Below, piece after piece: positions 17,589 through 25,064 of a DNA stretch of 64,000 nucleotides. The notes under the pieces were generated by a model. It saw only the letters and a program-made list of their open reading frames with translations, was not told the origin of the DNA and ran no database searches. The DNA is from Planctomycetes bacterium B3_Pla (GTDB lineage: Bacteria > Planctomycetota > Phycisphaerae > Sedimentisphaerales > Anaerobacaceae): assembly GCA_005223045.1 (NCBI GenBank), contig NJBM01000004.1, forward strand, positions 248,001 through 312,000. The letters are read 5' to 3'. Position 1 is the first letter of the stretch, and the number at the start of each line of letters is the position of its first letter. Both the position numbers and the translations under genes were made by a program.

Positions 17589-18923
17589 ATGGCCAGCTTA
17601 GTCGTAGTGTCAATAATTTTGGGATGTGCCGCCTTTCAGTATTTCAAAGGCACCATTATCAAGGCGTTTGCCACGATAATAATAGCCATTTGTGCGGGCA
17701 TGGTTGCGTTCGGCTTCTTTGAGTTTTCGGCAAATCTCATTATCAGCCGGGGCGATTCGGGCACTCTTTTGTCCATTGCACCCTGGGCGCAGACATTGTG
17801 TTTTATCCTGATTTTCGTGGTGGTTTTTGCTCTCCTGCAAACCGGCGCTACTTACCTGCTCCATCATCCGGTTGATTTGGGCTTTCTGCCCGAGCGTATC
17901 GGATCCGTCATCTGCGGGCTTATCCTGGGTCTTATAGTATCGGGCCTTCTGCTTACGGCCCTTGCCATGGGGCCTCTGTCACTTTCATACCCATACAAGC
18001 GTTTTGACCCTATGAGCTTAAAGCCCGACGCTCCCGACAAGGCCCTGCTCAACGTTGACGGCTTCGCTACGGGCCTGTTCAGCATGGTCAGCAAGGGCAG
18101 CTTCAGAGGCAAAAGAAGTTTTGCCACTATCCATCCCAACTATCTGGATCAGCTTTTCCTGAATCGGCTGATTAACGTCGATAGTACCTCAATCATCAGC
18201 AACAAGTTTCCCGCCATATCAGTGCCGAGGCCTCCGAAGCATGCCGTCTGGCCAGCTTCCAAAGCTATATCAGACCAGGTGGATGGCTACGTTGACCAGC
18301 TCAAGAGGCAGGCAGGCAAAATCAAGTACGATCCCGATCAACAGAGCAAATCAGTGCCTTTGCCGGTCTCTACGAAAGGCAGTTATGACCCCACAATAGT
18401 GCGAGTGGGAATAAAGAAAATGGCGATAAGAGGAGACGCGAAAATAAATGGCGGGGCATTTACACCGTCCCAGTTGCGGTTAATCTGCAAACGAAAAGGC
18501 TACGGCCGGGACCCGCTCGCCGGAAATGCAATAAACGCCTATCCAATCGGGTATTTGAAATCGGCTGACCAGATGCAGATCAGCCCCGAGATAAAGCTTT
18601 CGACCCAGGATATCGAGGGGAGTGAGAAGTTTATCGACTTTGTTTTTTGTCTGCCGAGCGGCTTTGAGCCAGTGCTCGTGGAGTACAAGCTAAACAGTAT
18701 TGTCGAAATACTGCCGCGTGCAATCCTGACCGATATCAGCAAGGCGCCGGAGCTGGCTACCTTCAGCCCTTCATCGGGCGGCAGCCGAAACAGGAGTAAC
18801 AGAAAGCAGAACAGGCCTTCCGGTCCTGCTCAGCAGCAGCAGCAAACCGAAACGTCTCCCGACGGACGCGGTCTTAGCGATACCAGCAAATCCATTTTAG
18901 GCCCCGGTTTCGACGAGGAATGA
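17589..18923 (+). CDS. CvpA-like membrane protein with long C-terminal domain
   Basis: 444 residues from ATG 17589, with GGAGA upstream; the frame opens at 17526 directly after the preceding stop, but that longer start has no membrane-protein character. Four hydrophobic helices in the first ~145 residues (MASLVVVSIILGCAAFQYFKG; IIKAFATIIIAICAGMVAFGF; LCFILIFVVVFALLQTGATYL; IGSVICGLILGLIVSGLLLTAL) follow the CvpA/colicin V production pattern. A ~250-residue soluble domain of unknown fold follows, and a low-complexity Gln/Arg/Ser-rich tail. Last gene of the pilT set. Function not established. Confidence 0.7.
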   Translation: MASLVVVSIILGCAAFQYFKGTIIKAFATIIIAICAGMVAFGFFEFSANLIISRGDSGTLLSIAPWAQTLCFILIFVVVFALLQTGATYLLHHPVDLGFLPERIGSVICGLILGLIVSGLLLTALAMGPLSLSYPYKRFDPMSLKPDAPDKALLNVDGFATGLFSMVSKGSFRGKRSFATIHPNYLDQLFLNRLINVDSTSIISNKFPAISVPRPPKHAVWPASKAISDQVDGYVDQLKRQAGKIKYDPDQQSKSVPLPVSTKGSYDPTIVRVGIKKMAIRGDAKINGGAFTPSQLRLICKRKGYGRDPLAGNAINAYPIGYLKSADQMQISPEIKLSTQDIEGSEKFIDFVFCLPSGFEPVLVEYKLNSIVEILPRAILTDISKAPELATFSPSSGGSRNRSNRKQNRPSGPAQQQQQTETSPDGRGLSDTSKSILGPGFDEE

Positions 18924-19064
18924 TAAGTTCTGCCGCTCAGCAGATGCCGAAAAAAGCAATCCCGGCGAGGTTCGGCTCTGCCACTGCTGACTGAGAAGAG
19001 TTGTCTGCAACCCGGATGCGAACTTTGCAGATTCGATCATCACTTGAAATCGCCACAGACGTGT

Positions 19065-19214
19065 TTAACCGCCGACGAGCAGTTCCTCCAAATCCAGCTC
19101 CATCAAATGATCGAGATAGGCTTTCAGGTCCTCCTCCGGGAAACCGGCGAGAAATTCCGGCTTGGCGCTCTTGTTGATGTCGCAGATGTAATCTATCAAC
19201 TCCCTTTTGCTCAT
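19065..19214 (-). CDS. 49-residue conserved-looking small protein
   Basis: Short frame with ATG 19214 and GGAAG upstream, ending TAA at 19065. The product begins MSKRELIDYICDINKSAKPE and continues FLAGFPEEDLKAYLDHLMEL; it is acidic, amphipathic and predicted helical. Gene-like features are a good start context, biased codon third positions and a compact two-helix layout. Antisense frames here lack any such logic. No family recognised; it could be a small regulator or protein-binding adaptor. It stands alone between the CvpA-like gene and the EF-G paralogue. Confidence 0.6.
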   Translation of the reverse strand: MSKRELIDYICDINKSAKPEFLAGFPEEDLKAYLDHLMELDLEELLVGG

Positions 19215-19650
19215 GCTCACGCTTCCTTCAAGACTCGTAAAATCGTATGCAACCTACGAGATATCGACAGGGCAAACATCTTTTCTTTAGCCAAGTAAGA
19301 AGCCGCCGAAGTAACGCCCCATAACCGAAACCACCACATAGCAGAGAACCATGTCTCGTAACTACCACATATAGCCCAACCCAGGAGATGGCTTTTGTCA
19401 CATGCTCAACTGTCCAATAAAATCACCCGCGCCGTCGGCCAATCCCAACTAAAAAAAAGTGAATTTTTCCAATTTTCTGTTTTGTTGCCGACGTTCATTG
19501 TTTTGTAAACGAAGTACCGGCCATCCTGAAATCCTGTCCGAAAAGCACCTAAAAGGATACTTGTCCCGTGGATTCAGTTGGAGATATACCAGAAAGAAGA
19601 CACTGCACAAATCAGCAGATAGGATGTGAACAGCACGTCGTGACATTGTT
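19215..19650. other. intergenic region without a supported gene
   Basis: About 430 bp, more AT-rich towards 19450-19560. It holds A- and T-runs but no convincing open frame, promoter pair or structured RNA that I can recognise. Confidence 0.4.
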
Positions 19651-19702
19651 GGTGGGGCTTGCCCCACCCTTCGAGCTACCGGATTCCCGCTTTCGCGGGA
19701 AT
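19651..19702. repeat. two adjacent perfect hairpins, dispersed-repeat type
   Basis: First hairpin 19651-19668: GGTGGGGC / GCCCCACC with a 2-base loop. Second hairpin 19683-19702: ATTCCCGC / GCGGGAAT with a 4-base loop, followed by GACAC. The second matches the GTCATTCCCGCG...CGCGGGAAT palindrome common as an intergenic repeat in many bacteria. They lie just beyond the 3' end of the EF-G paralogue and could also end or stabilise its transcript, though no T-run follows. Confidence 0.65.
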
Positions 19703-19720
19703 GACACGATACACAAACGA

Positions 19721-21751
19721 TTAGTCGGCCTCTTTTTTCTTTGCGTATTGGGCTATGATTGCCTGCTGGACGTTGGAGGGGACCAGCTCGTAGTGGCTTA
19801 GGGTCATCGAGTAGCTGCCTCGTCCGCCGGTCACGCTTTTCAACTGGCTGTTGTACTGCGTCACCTCCGAGAGCGGAACCTGCGCCTTGATGACGATGTA
19901 ATTGCCCGCCAGCACATCCTGGCCCTGCACTCTGCCTCGCTTGGAGGCCAGGTCGCCCGTGATATCGCCGACGTTATCCGTTGGGATGGTGACTTCCATA
20001 TTGACGATAGGTTCGAGCAGGACGGCTTTGGCTTTTTGAAGGGCGTCGACGAATGCGCCCTTGCCCGCTGCGCGGAAGGCGACTTCCTTCGAGTCGACGG
20101 GGTGGTGTTTGCCGTCATAGACCGAGACGCTTATGTCCTGCATGGGAAAGCCCGCGATGACGCCGGTCTGCATCACTTCCCTGATGCCCTTTGCGACGGC
20201 CGGCTCGAATTGGCCCGGGATTGAGCCGCCGAAAATGTCCCAGCTAAACTGCAGCGGCGGGTCGGCGTTGCGCTCGGCCGGCTCGACGCGGAGGTAAACT
20301 TCGCCGAACTGCCCGGCGCCGCCGGACTGCTTTTTGTGCCGGTAGTGACCTTCGGCCTTGGCGGTTATTGTCTCGCGGTAGGGGATCTTGGGTTCTTTTG
20401 TGATCACCGACAGCTTGAAGTGATTTTGCATCTTCTCGATCGTTACTCGCAGGTGCAGCTCCCCGAGGCCGTTGGCGACCAGTTCCTTTGTCTGCTGGTC
20501 TCGCGTGATCTTAAAGCAGGGGTCCTCTTCGCACAATTTATCGAGGGCCGAGCCGATCTTCTGCTCGTCGCCTCTGGTGGCCGGCTCGAGCGCCAAAGCA
20601 AACATAGGCTCGGGCACGTCCGGCAATTCGATCCTGCCCGTTATCTTGCCGTCGTGGACCACGTCGCCGATTTTCAACTCTTCCACTTTCGCTATCGTTA
20701 TTATGTCGCCGGCTATGCCTGCGTCGATGGGTTCGTTCTCTGAGCCCTGCGATTTCAGGATGTGACCCGGGCGGATGCCTTTCTTCTCGTCGTTGCGGAG
20801 CAGGTTCGTATCCGACTTCATCGTGCCGCTGAATACGCGGACCGTGGAGTACTTCATGTTCGATTTCGGGTCGAAACCGACGCGGAAGACCACGCCTGCC
20901 AGCGGGCCGGATGCGTCGGCCGCCAGTTCCGTGGATTCTTCGCCGGCCTTGAGTTCGACGGGCTTTGCCTGCTGAGGCGACGGCGTGTCTTTTGCGATGA
21001 TGTCCAGAAGCTCTTGTATGCCGATTTCCTTGCGGGCGTCGGTGAAGACAATTGGAATAAGCGTTCCGGCTTTGAGGGCCTCTACGAACACCGATGCGAT
21101 TTTCCCGGGGGGTATTTCCTCGCCGCCGAGGTAGCTTTCCATAAGCTCATCGTCGGCTTCGATCACGCTTTCAATCAGGTCCGTATGGGCCTGCGCCACG
21201 TCCATCACGGGCGAATCGCCAGTCTCGTTTTCAATGCAGTTAATAATCGACGCTTTGTCCGCCCCGGGCAGATTCGCGCATCGGCACTGCGAGCCGGCGG
21301 TCTCCCGGATATTCTTTATCAGCTCGCCGAATGCGACGTTGTCGGCGTCCATCTTGTTTATGACGATCAGCCGGGGCATATTCGCCCTGGCGGTCAGCTC
21401 GAACATCTTTCGCGTATTGGTTTCGATTCCCGCCGAGGCGCTTATAACGATCACTGCCGTCTCGGCGGCGGGAAGCGCCTTGATAGCCGGACCGATGAAA
21501 TCCGGATAGCCTGGCGTATCGATAATGTTTATTGTCTTGCCGGCGTGTTCGGCGTGAACGATCGCCGATTGGATCGAATGTTGATGCTCCTTTTCCTCGT
21601 CGTAGTAGTCGCAGATGCTCGTCTTGTCGTCCACGCTTCCGAGCCGGTTTGTCGCGCCGGTTTTGTGCAGCATAGCCTCGGCCAGCGAAGTCTTGCCGCT
21701 GCCGCCGTGCCCCAGGAGAATAATATTGCGAATATCGCCGGTGTCAGCCAC
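19721..21751 (-). CDS. elongation factor G paralogue (EF-G-like GTPase)
   Basis: 676 residues from GTG 21751, with GGAGG 8 bases upstream; the frame extends 57 codons further upstream but that part is non-coding in character. The G domain has G1 GHGGSGKTSLAEAML, G3 DTPGYPDF and G4 NKMD, followed by the EF-G domains II-V (RKEIGIQELLDII insert; GLGELHLRVTIEKM; SGGAGQFGEVYLRVEP; AFRAAGKGAFVDALQKA). The G1 sequence differs from canonical AHIDAGKTT of translocating EF-G and matches the divergent EF-G2-like subfamily. It binds and hydrolyses GTP on the ribosome; whether it acts in translocation, recycling or something else is unknown. Confidence 0.9.
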   Translation of the reverse strand: MADTGDIRNIILLGHGGSGKTSLAEAMLHKTGATNRLGSVDDKTSICDYYDEEKEHQHSIQSAIVHAEHAGKTINIIDTPGYPDFIGPAIKALPAAETAVIVISASAGIETNTRKMFELTARANMPRLIVINKMDADNVAFGELIKNIRETAGSQCRCANLPGADKASIINCIENETGDSPVMDVAQAHTDLIESVIEADDELMESYLGGEEIPPGKIASVFVEALKAGTLIPIVFTDARKEIGIQELLDIIAKDTPSPQQAKPVELKAGEESTELAADASGPLAGVVFRVGFDPKSNMKYSTVRVFSGTMKSDTNLLRNDEKKGIRPGHILKSQGSENEPIDAGIAGDIITIAKVEELKIGDVVHDGKITGRIELPDVPEPMFALALEPATRGDEQKIGSALDKLCEEDPCFKITRDQQTKELVANGLGELHLRVTIEKMQNHFKLSVITKEPKIPYRETITAKAEGHYRHKKQSGGAGQFGEVYLRVEPAERNADPPLQFSWDIFGGSIPGQFEPAVAKGIREVMQTGVIAGFPMQDISVSVYDGKHHPVDSKEVAFRAAGKGAFVDALQKAKAVLLEPIVNMEVTIPTDNVGDITGDLASKRGRVQGQDVLAGNYIVIKAQVPLSEVTQYNSQLKSVTGGRGSYSMTLSHYELVPSNVQQAIIAQYAKKKEAD

Positions 21752-21958
21752 TTTTGAAGCCTCCAAAAAGCTTATTTCTATTTCAGCCGAACTCTTGCAA
21801 AATGGAGATAACACACGCTCAGAGAGGGAAAAACTTTCTCTGAGCACCAAAGCGGCATATAATACAGTAGCCGGGCAACAAGGGGCAAGGTTTTTTTCAA
21901 AATTCCAAGATCGAGCCGGCATGATTGGCAGATAGGCCGAACTGCCTGCAGTTGTAGA

Positions 21959-21993
21959 AAAGGGCTGACAGCATCTGAGGCTGTCAGCCCTTT
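21959..21993 (-). terminator. strong hairpin terminator
   Basis: Perfect 13-bp stem (AAAGGGCTGACAG / CTGTCAGCCCTTT) with a 9-base loop, about 25 bp after the stop of the SMP-30-like gene. On the minus strand the stem is followed by a short T-run, so it should end that transcript; symmetry of the ends allows some activity in the other direction. Confidence 0.85.
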
Positions 21994-22018
21994 AGATTCT
22001 TCTTCCAGAAACCACTCA

Positions 22019-23692
22019 CTACGGTTTCACCGCCCGGTTGTAGATGCGGACGTCATCAATCAGGCCGGAGAAGTAGGTTCCGGGTTGCATGTTCTTGTCG
22101 GTGCCGATGTACAGGCCGTTTGATGAGCTTTCCAGACTATCCTGCATGTCCTGAGCCACTGCAACACCATCGACGTAGAGCGTCCTGTTCGAACCGTCCC
22201 ACACAAAACCTATCCGGTGCCATTGGCCATCGGTGATGGTTGTCTCGGACAGCAAGGGAGGAGTGGCAGAACGACCGGGGCTTGTAAGCTCGGTCATCAA
22301 GTAACCTTCTAATGGGTCCGTGGACAGCCAATTCGCACCGCCTGGCTCGGAAATAACAGTTTGTCCCGCAGCACCGCCCCTGATCCAGGCGAGCACACTA
22401 AACGGTCCATCTGCCGGATTCAGGGCAGGGCCGGCGCTGATGACATCGTCTATCCCATCCAACTGAAGCGCGCCCTCCACTTGCCCGCCGACAGGCTGCC
22501 AAACAGGACTGCCAATGACAAATCCAAAGTTGTCGCCGACACTGTTCTGGGCGATGTCGCCTTCTGCTTCATCCAGTGCCCAGTGTGCCATTAGCGTTGG
22601 ATCATTCACGTCCTGGAACAGATACTCCGAAAGCAGGATCAGGTCCTGGACATCCACTATGCCGTCTCCGAAAGGTGTCGGGGCGATATCACACAATGGA
22701 TAGTCGGCATGCCAATGGTCAACCATAACGCACATGTCCGCACTATCGACAATTCCGTCGCCGTTAAAGTCCGGGAAGGCCTGTACTTTCATTTGGACCC
22801 GGTACACAGATCTTCCAGCCGTGATAAACAGTGTCCGATTGTCGTCGCCACCGAACGCACAGTTTCGTGTTGACTCCGGCGTGACGATATTCCCAAGCTG
22901 TGTCCCCTCACTATCGTAGACCCGTACGAGTGATGTGTTAGTCGTCACGTATAGGTTACCTCTCATGTCCACCTTCATTCCGTCTGGCCAACCAGAGATA
23001 TGAGCGAAGACACGACGATTTGCCAGTAGACCGTTGGGCTGTACGTCAAAGGCATATACGTTGCTGTCCATCGAATTAGCGACATACAGTACCTTCTCGT
23101 CAGGAGAAAACGCCAGGCCATTAGGGCGAGAAATACCTCTTTCCAACAACTCCAGTGTCTCGCCGTCTGGCGACAAACGATATACACCTTGGAATGGAAG
23201 TTCCTGTGTACCTGGCACACCTAACTCTGCGTCTAAGCCGAACGGAGGATCTGTAAAGTAGATGCTGCCATCAGATTTGACAACAGCGTCATTTGGGCTG
23301 TTAAAGCGACTTCCATTATACTCACCGACCAGGCTCACAACGGTCCCATTTAGCTCAGTGCGGGAGACTTGTCTGTTGCTATGCTCACAGGCTATCAATC
23401 TTCCCTCTCTGTCGAATGTCAACCCGTTAGAATGCCCACTGGGTGTGCGAAAGACTTCCACCGTCCCGTCAGGTGTCCACTTATAGATAGTGTTGGCCGC
23501 GATATCAGTAAACAACAGATAGCCGTCAGGATGCCAAACGGGTCCCTCAGTGAACCTGAAACCGGTTGCAATGCGCTCGAGTGAATCGGCTTCGACCAGT
23601 CTATCAATGCCAGCAGCCTGACCACGGAGCACTAAGCCTCCGACAATTCCGAACAAAAGCAATCCCATTCGTAAATAGCCTATCTGTCTCAT
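22019..23692 (-). CDS. exported SMP-30/gluconolactonase-like propeller with dockerin-like and LamG domains
   Basis: 557 residues. Signal peptide in residues 1-27 (MGLLLFGIVGGLVLRGQAA). Residues ~35-310 form an SMP-30/gluconolactonase/LRE-type propeller (FTEGPVWHPDGYLLFTDI; SPNDAVVKSDGSIYFTDPP; RPNGLAFSPDEKVLYVANS). Residues ~312-370 hold two calcium-loop segments of dockerin type (DFNGDGIVDSADMC and FGDGIVDVQDLILLSEYLF). Residues ~375-557 are a LamG/concanavalin-like domain (AHWALDEAEGD; DGQWHRIGFVWDG; GLIDDVRIYNRA). Likely an extracellular sugar-lactone or phosphotriester hydrolase anchored or targeted through the extra domains. AGGAAG precedes the ATG, and the start overlaps the stop of a 29-codon ORF. 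Confidence 0.85.
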   Translation of the reverse strand: MRQIGYLRMGLLLFGIVGGLVLRGQAAGIDRLVEADSLERIATGFRFTEGPVWHPDGYLLFTDIAANTIYKWTPDGTVEVFRTPSGHSNGLTFDREGRLIACEHSNRQVSRTELNGTVVSLVGEYNGSRFNSPNDAVVKSDGSIYFTDPPFGLDAELGVPGTQELPFQGVYRLSPDGETLELLERGISRPNGLAFSPDEKVLYVANSMDSNVYAFDVQPNGLLANRRVFAHISGWPDGMKVDMRGNLYVTTNTSLVRVYDSEGTQLGNIVTPESTRNCAFGGDDNRTLFITAGRSVYRVQMKVQAFPDFNGDGIVDSADMCVMVDHWHADYPLCDIAPTPFGDGIVDVQDLILLSEYLFQDVNDPTLMAHWALDEAEGDIAQNSVGDNFGFVIGSPVWQPVGGQVEGALQLDGIDDVISAGPALNPADGPFSVLAWIRGGAAGQTVISEPGGANWLSTDPLEGYLMTELTSPGRSATPPLLSETTITDGQWHRIGFVWDGSNRTLYVDGVAVAQDMQDSLESSSNGLYIGTDKNMQPGTYFSGLIDDVRIYNRAVKP

Positions 23693-23778
23693 TTCACAAC
23701 TTCCTTTCTGCCCTCAGGGCGGAGATACAACTCGTTAAGTAGAGCCAAAGTAAGATTTTGAAAAATTGTGGTTTTCAT
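23689..23778 (-). CDS. 29-residue upstream ORF coupled to the SMP-30-like gene
   Basis: ATG 23778 is preceded by TGGAGA at about 8 bases, and the frame ends with TGA overlapping the next gene's ATG (ATGA, 23692-23689). The product starts MKTTIFQNLTLALLNELYLR and ends in a charged RPEGRKEVVK. The good ribosome-binding site and exact 4-base overlap point to real translation, either as a small protein or as a leader that controls entry of ribosomes into the downstream gene. No family recognised. Confidence 0.5.
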   Translation of the reverse strand: MKTTIFQNLTLALLNELYLRPEGRKEVVK

Positions 23779-24192
23779 GATTCGATTCTCCATTATTGTT
23801 TTGGTTCTCGGTTTGCGGTATATACATGACTCTCGGCTCGGCAGCTACCCCTCACCGGTCAAATTTACCGCCTTACTCAAGGATTAAGTTTGTCCTACTC
23901 ATGCGCGCCACGAATACGGCGTATTTTGCCGATTTCACCTCCTTTCTGTTAGAGTGGATCACAAAAACTCATGTTCACAAGTAGCTTCTGCTATACAATC
24001 CGTAAAGAAATTCTGACGGTGCGCTAATTCCGGGATTTTTTGAGAAACTTCAAGAATAAGGTGCGTAAGTGCTCAACTATTCGCGGCTTGCTCCTTGCCA
24101 ATGTGCTGCACACACGATATTATTGAGTCTGCCCGGCTCAGCGGAATCTGCGGACAAAGAGGCCCGGCAAGTACTTTTGAGGTGAGTAAGAC
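23779..24192. other. divergent intergenic region
   Basis: About 410 bp separating the SMP-30-like gene (minus) from the ECF sigma gene (plus). Both promoters must lie here. No consensus housekeeping promoter is visible on the sigma-gene side, which would fit use of an alternative sigma factor, possibly its own. No coding frame of note. Confidence 0.35.
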
Positions 24193-24960
24193 ATGAGGGG
24201 TTACGACCGCACAAGCATGGGCGGAGACAGAGGAACGTTTCTGACAACCCACTGGTCTCTGATTGAAGGCGTCAAGAAACACCGGGACCAGGACCGTGCG
24301 TTGATAGGGTTGCTCCTGGAGCGATATTGGAAGCCGGTTTACTGCTATCTGCGCAGTAAGGGTCACAATAATGAGCAGGCAAAGGACTTGACGCAGGGTT
24401 TTCTTCATGAGGTGGTGCTCAATCGCCACCTGGTTGAACGTGCGGACAGCTTAAAGGGGCGTTTTCGCTCTCTCCTCCTGCATGCGCTAAATCAGTATGT
24501 GGTCGACGAGCGCAGAAAAGAGACGGCCCAAAAACGCATTCCAAAGGACAAGTTAGTCCCGCTGGATGTTTCCGGCTCGCCTGCGCTGGCGGAGATTACG
24601 TGCGAACTCGATGCCGAGCAAAGCTTCAACTATGCCTGGAAGGCAGAGCTTCTGGAGCGGGTCCTCTCCGAGGTAAAGAGCAACTATGTCAAACGCGGCA
24701 TGGATACGCATTGGTGCGTGTTCCGAGACCGTGTGCTGGAGCCGATCATGGAGGATCGTGAGGCGTCTTCGCTGCGCCTGATCTGCGAGCGATACGACAT
24801 AGATAATGAAACCACGGCATCCAATATGCTCAAAACTGTCAAAAGGCTTTTCAAGAGCGTGCTGCACAAGCACGTGCGTCAAACGGTGACTTCCGGGGAA
24901 GCGGTTGACGCCGAGCTTAGAGAAGTTTTCAAATTTCTTGAAAAAGAAAGCACGGATTAG
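24193..24960 (+). CDS. ECF-type RNA polymerase sigma factor, planctomycete class
   Basis: 255 residues; ATG with GAGGTG 8 bases upstream. The opening FLTTHWSLIEGVKKH is the signature start of a planctomycete ECF class. Region 2 shows LLERYWKPVYCYLRSKGHNNEQAKDLTQGF and RADSLKGRFRSLLLHALNQYVVDERRK; a linker follows, then a C-terminal helix-turn-helix-like region (SLRLICERYDIDNETTASNMLKTVKRLFKSVL). It directs RNA polymerase to a specific promoter set. No anti-sigma gene is adjacent; instead a Ser/Thr kinase follows 100 bp downstream, so phosphorylation control is the likely mode. Confidence 0.88.
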   Translation: MRGYDRTSMGGDRGTFLTTHWSLIEGVKKHRDQDRALIGLLLERYWKPVYCYLRSKGHNNEQAKDLTQGFLHEVVLNRHLVERADSLKGRFRSLLLHALNQYVVDERRKETAQKRIPKDKLVPLDVSGSPALAEITCELDAEQSFNYAWKAELLERVLSEVKSNYVKRGMDTHWCVFRDRVLEPIMEDREASSLRLICERYDIDNETTASNMLKTVKRLFKSVLHKHVRQTVTSGEAVDAELREVFKFLEKESTD

Positions 24961-25064
24961 AGCTTTCTTACGGATATACCTATGGCGCTGCTGCTGTTTG
25001 CCGTAATGCAGGGGCTGTTGTTTCCTGAAGGCTGAGGCTGCGCAAGATAACTTTGGTAAACGAA

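Noticed and set aside
20762-21757. 331-codon plus-strand frame
   Set aside because: Complement of the EF-G paralogue; no independent start signal or family resemblance.
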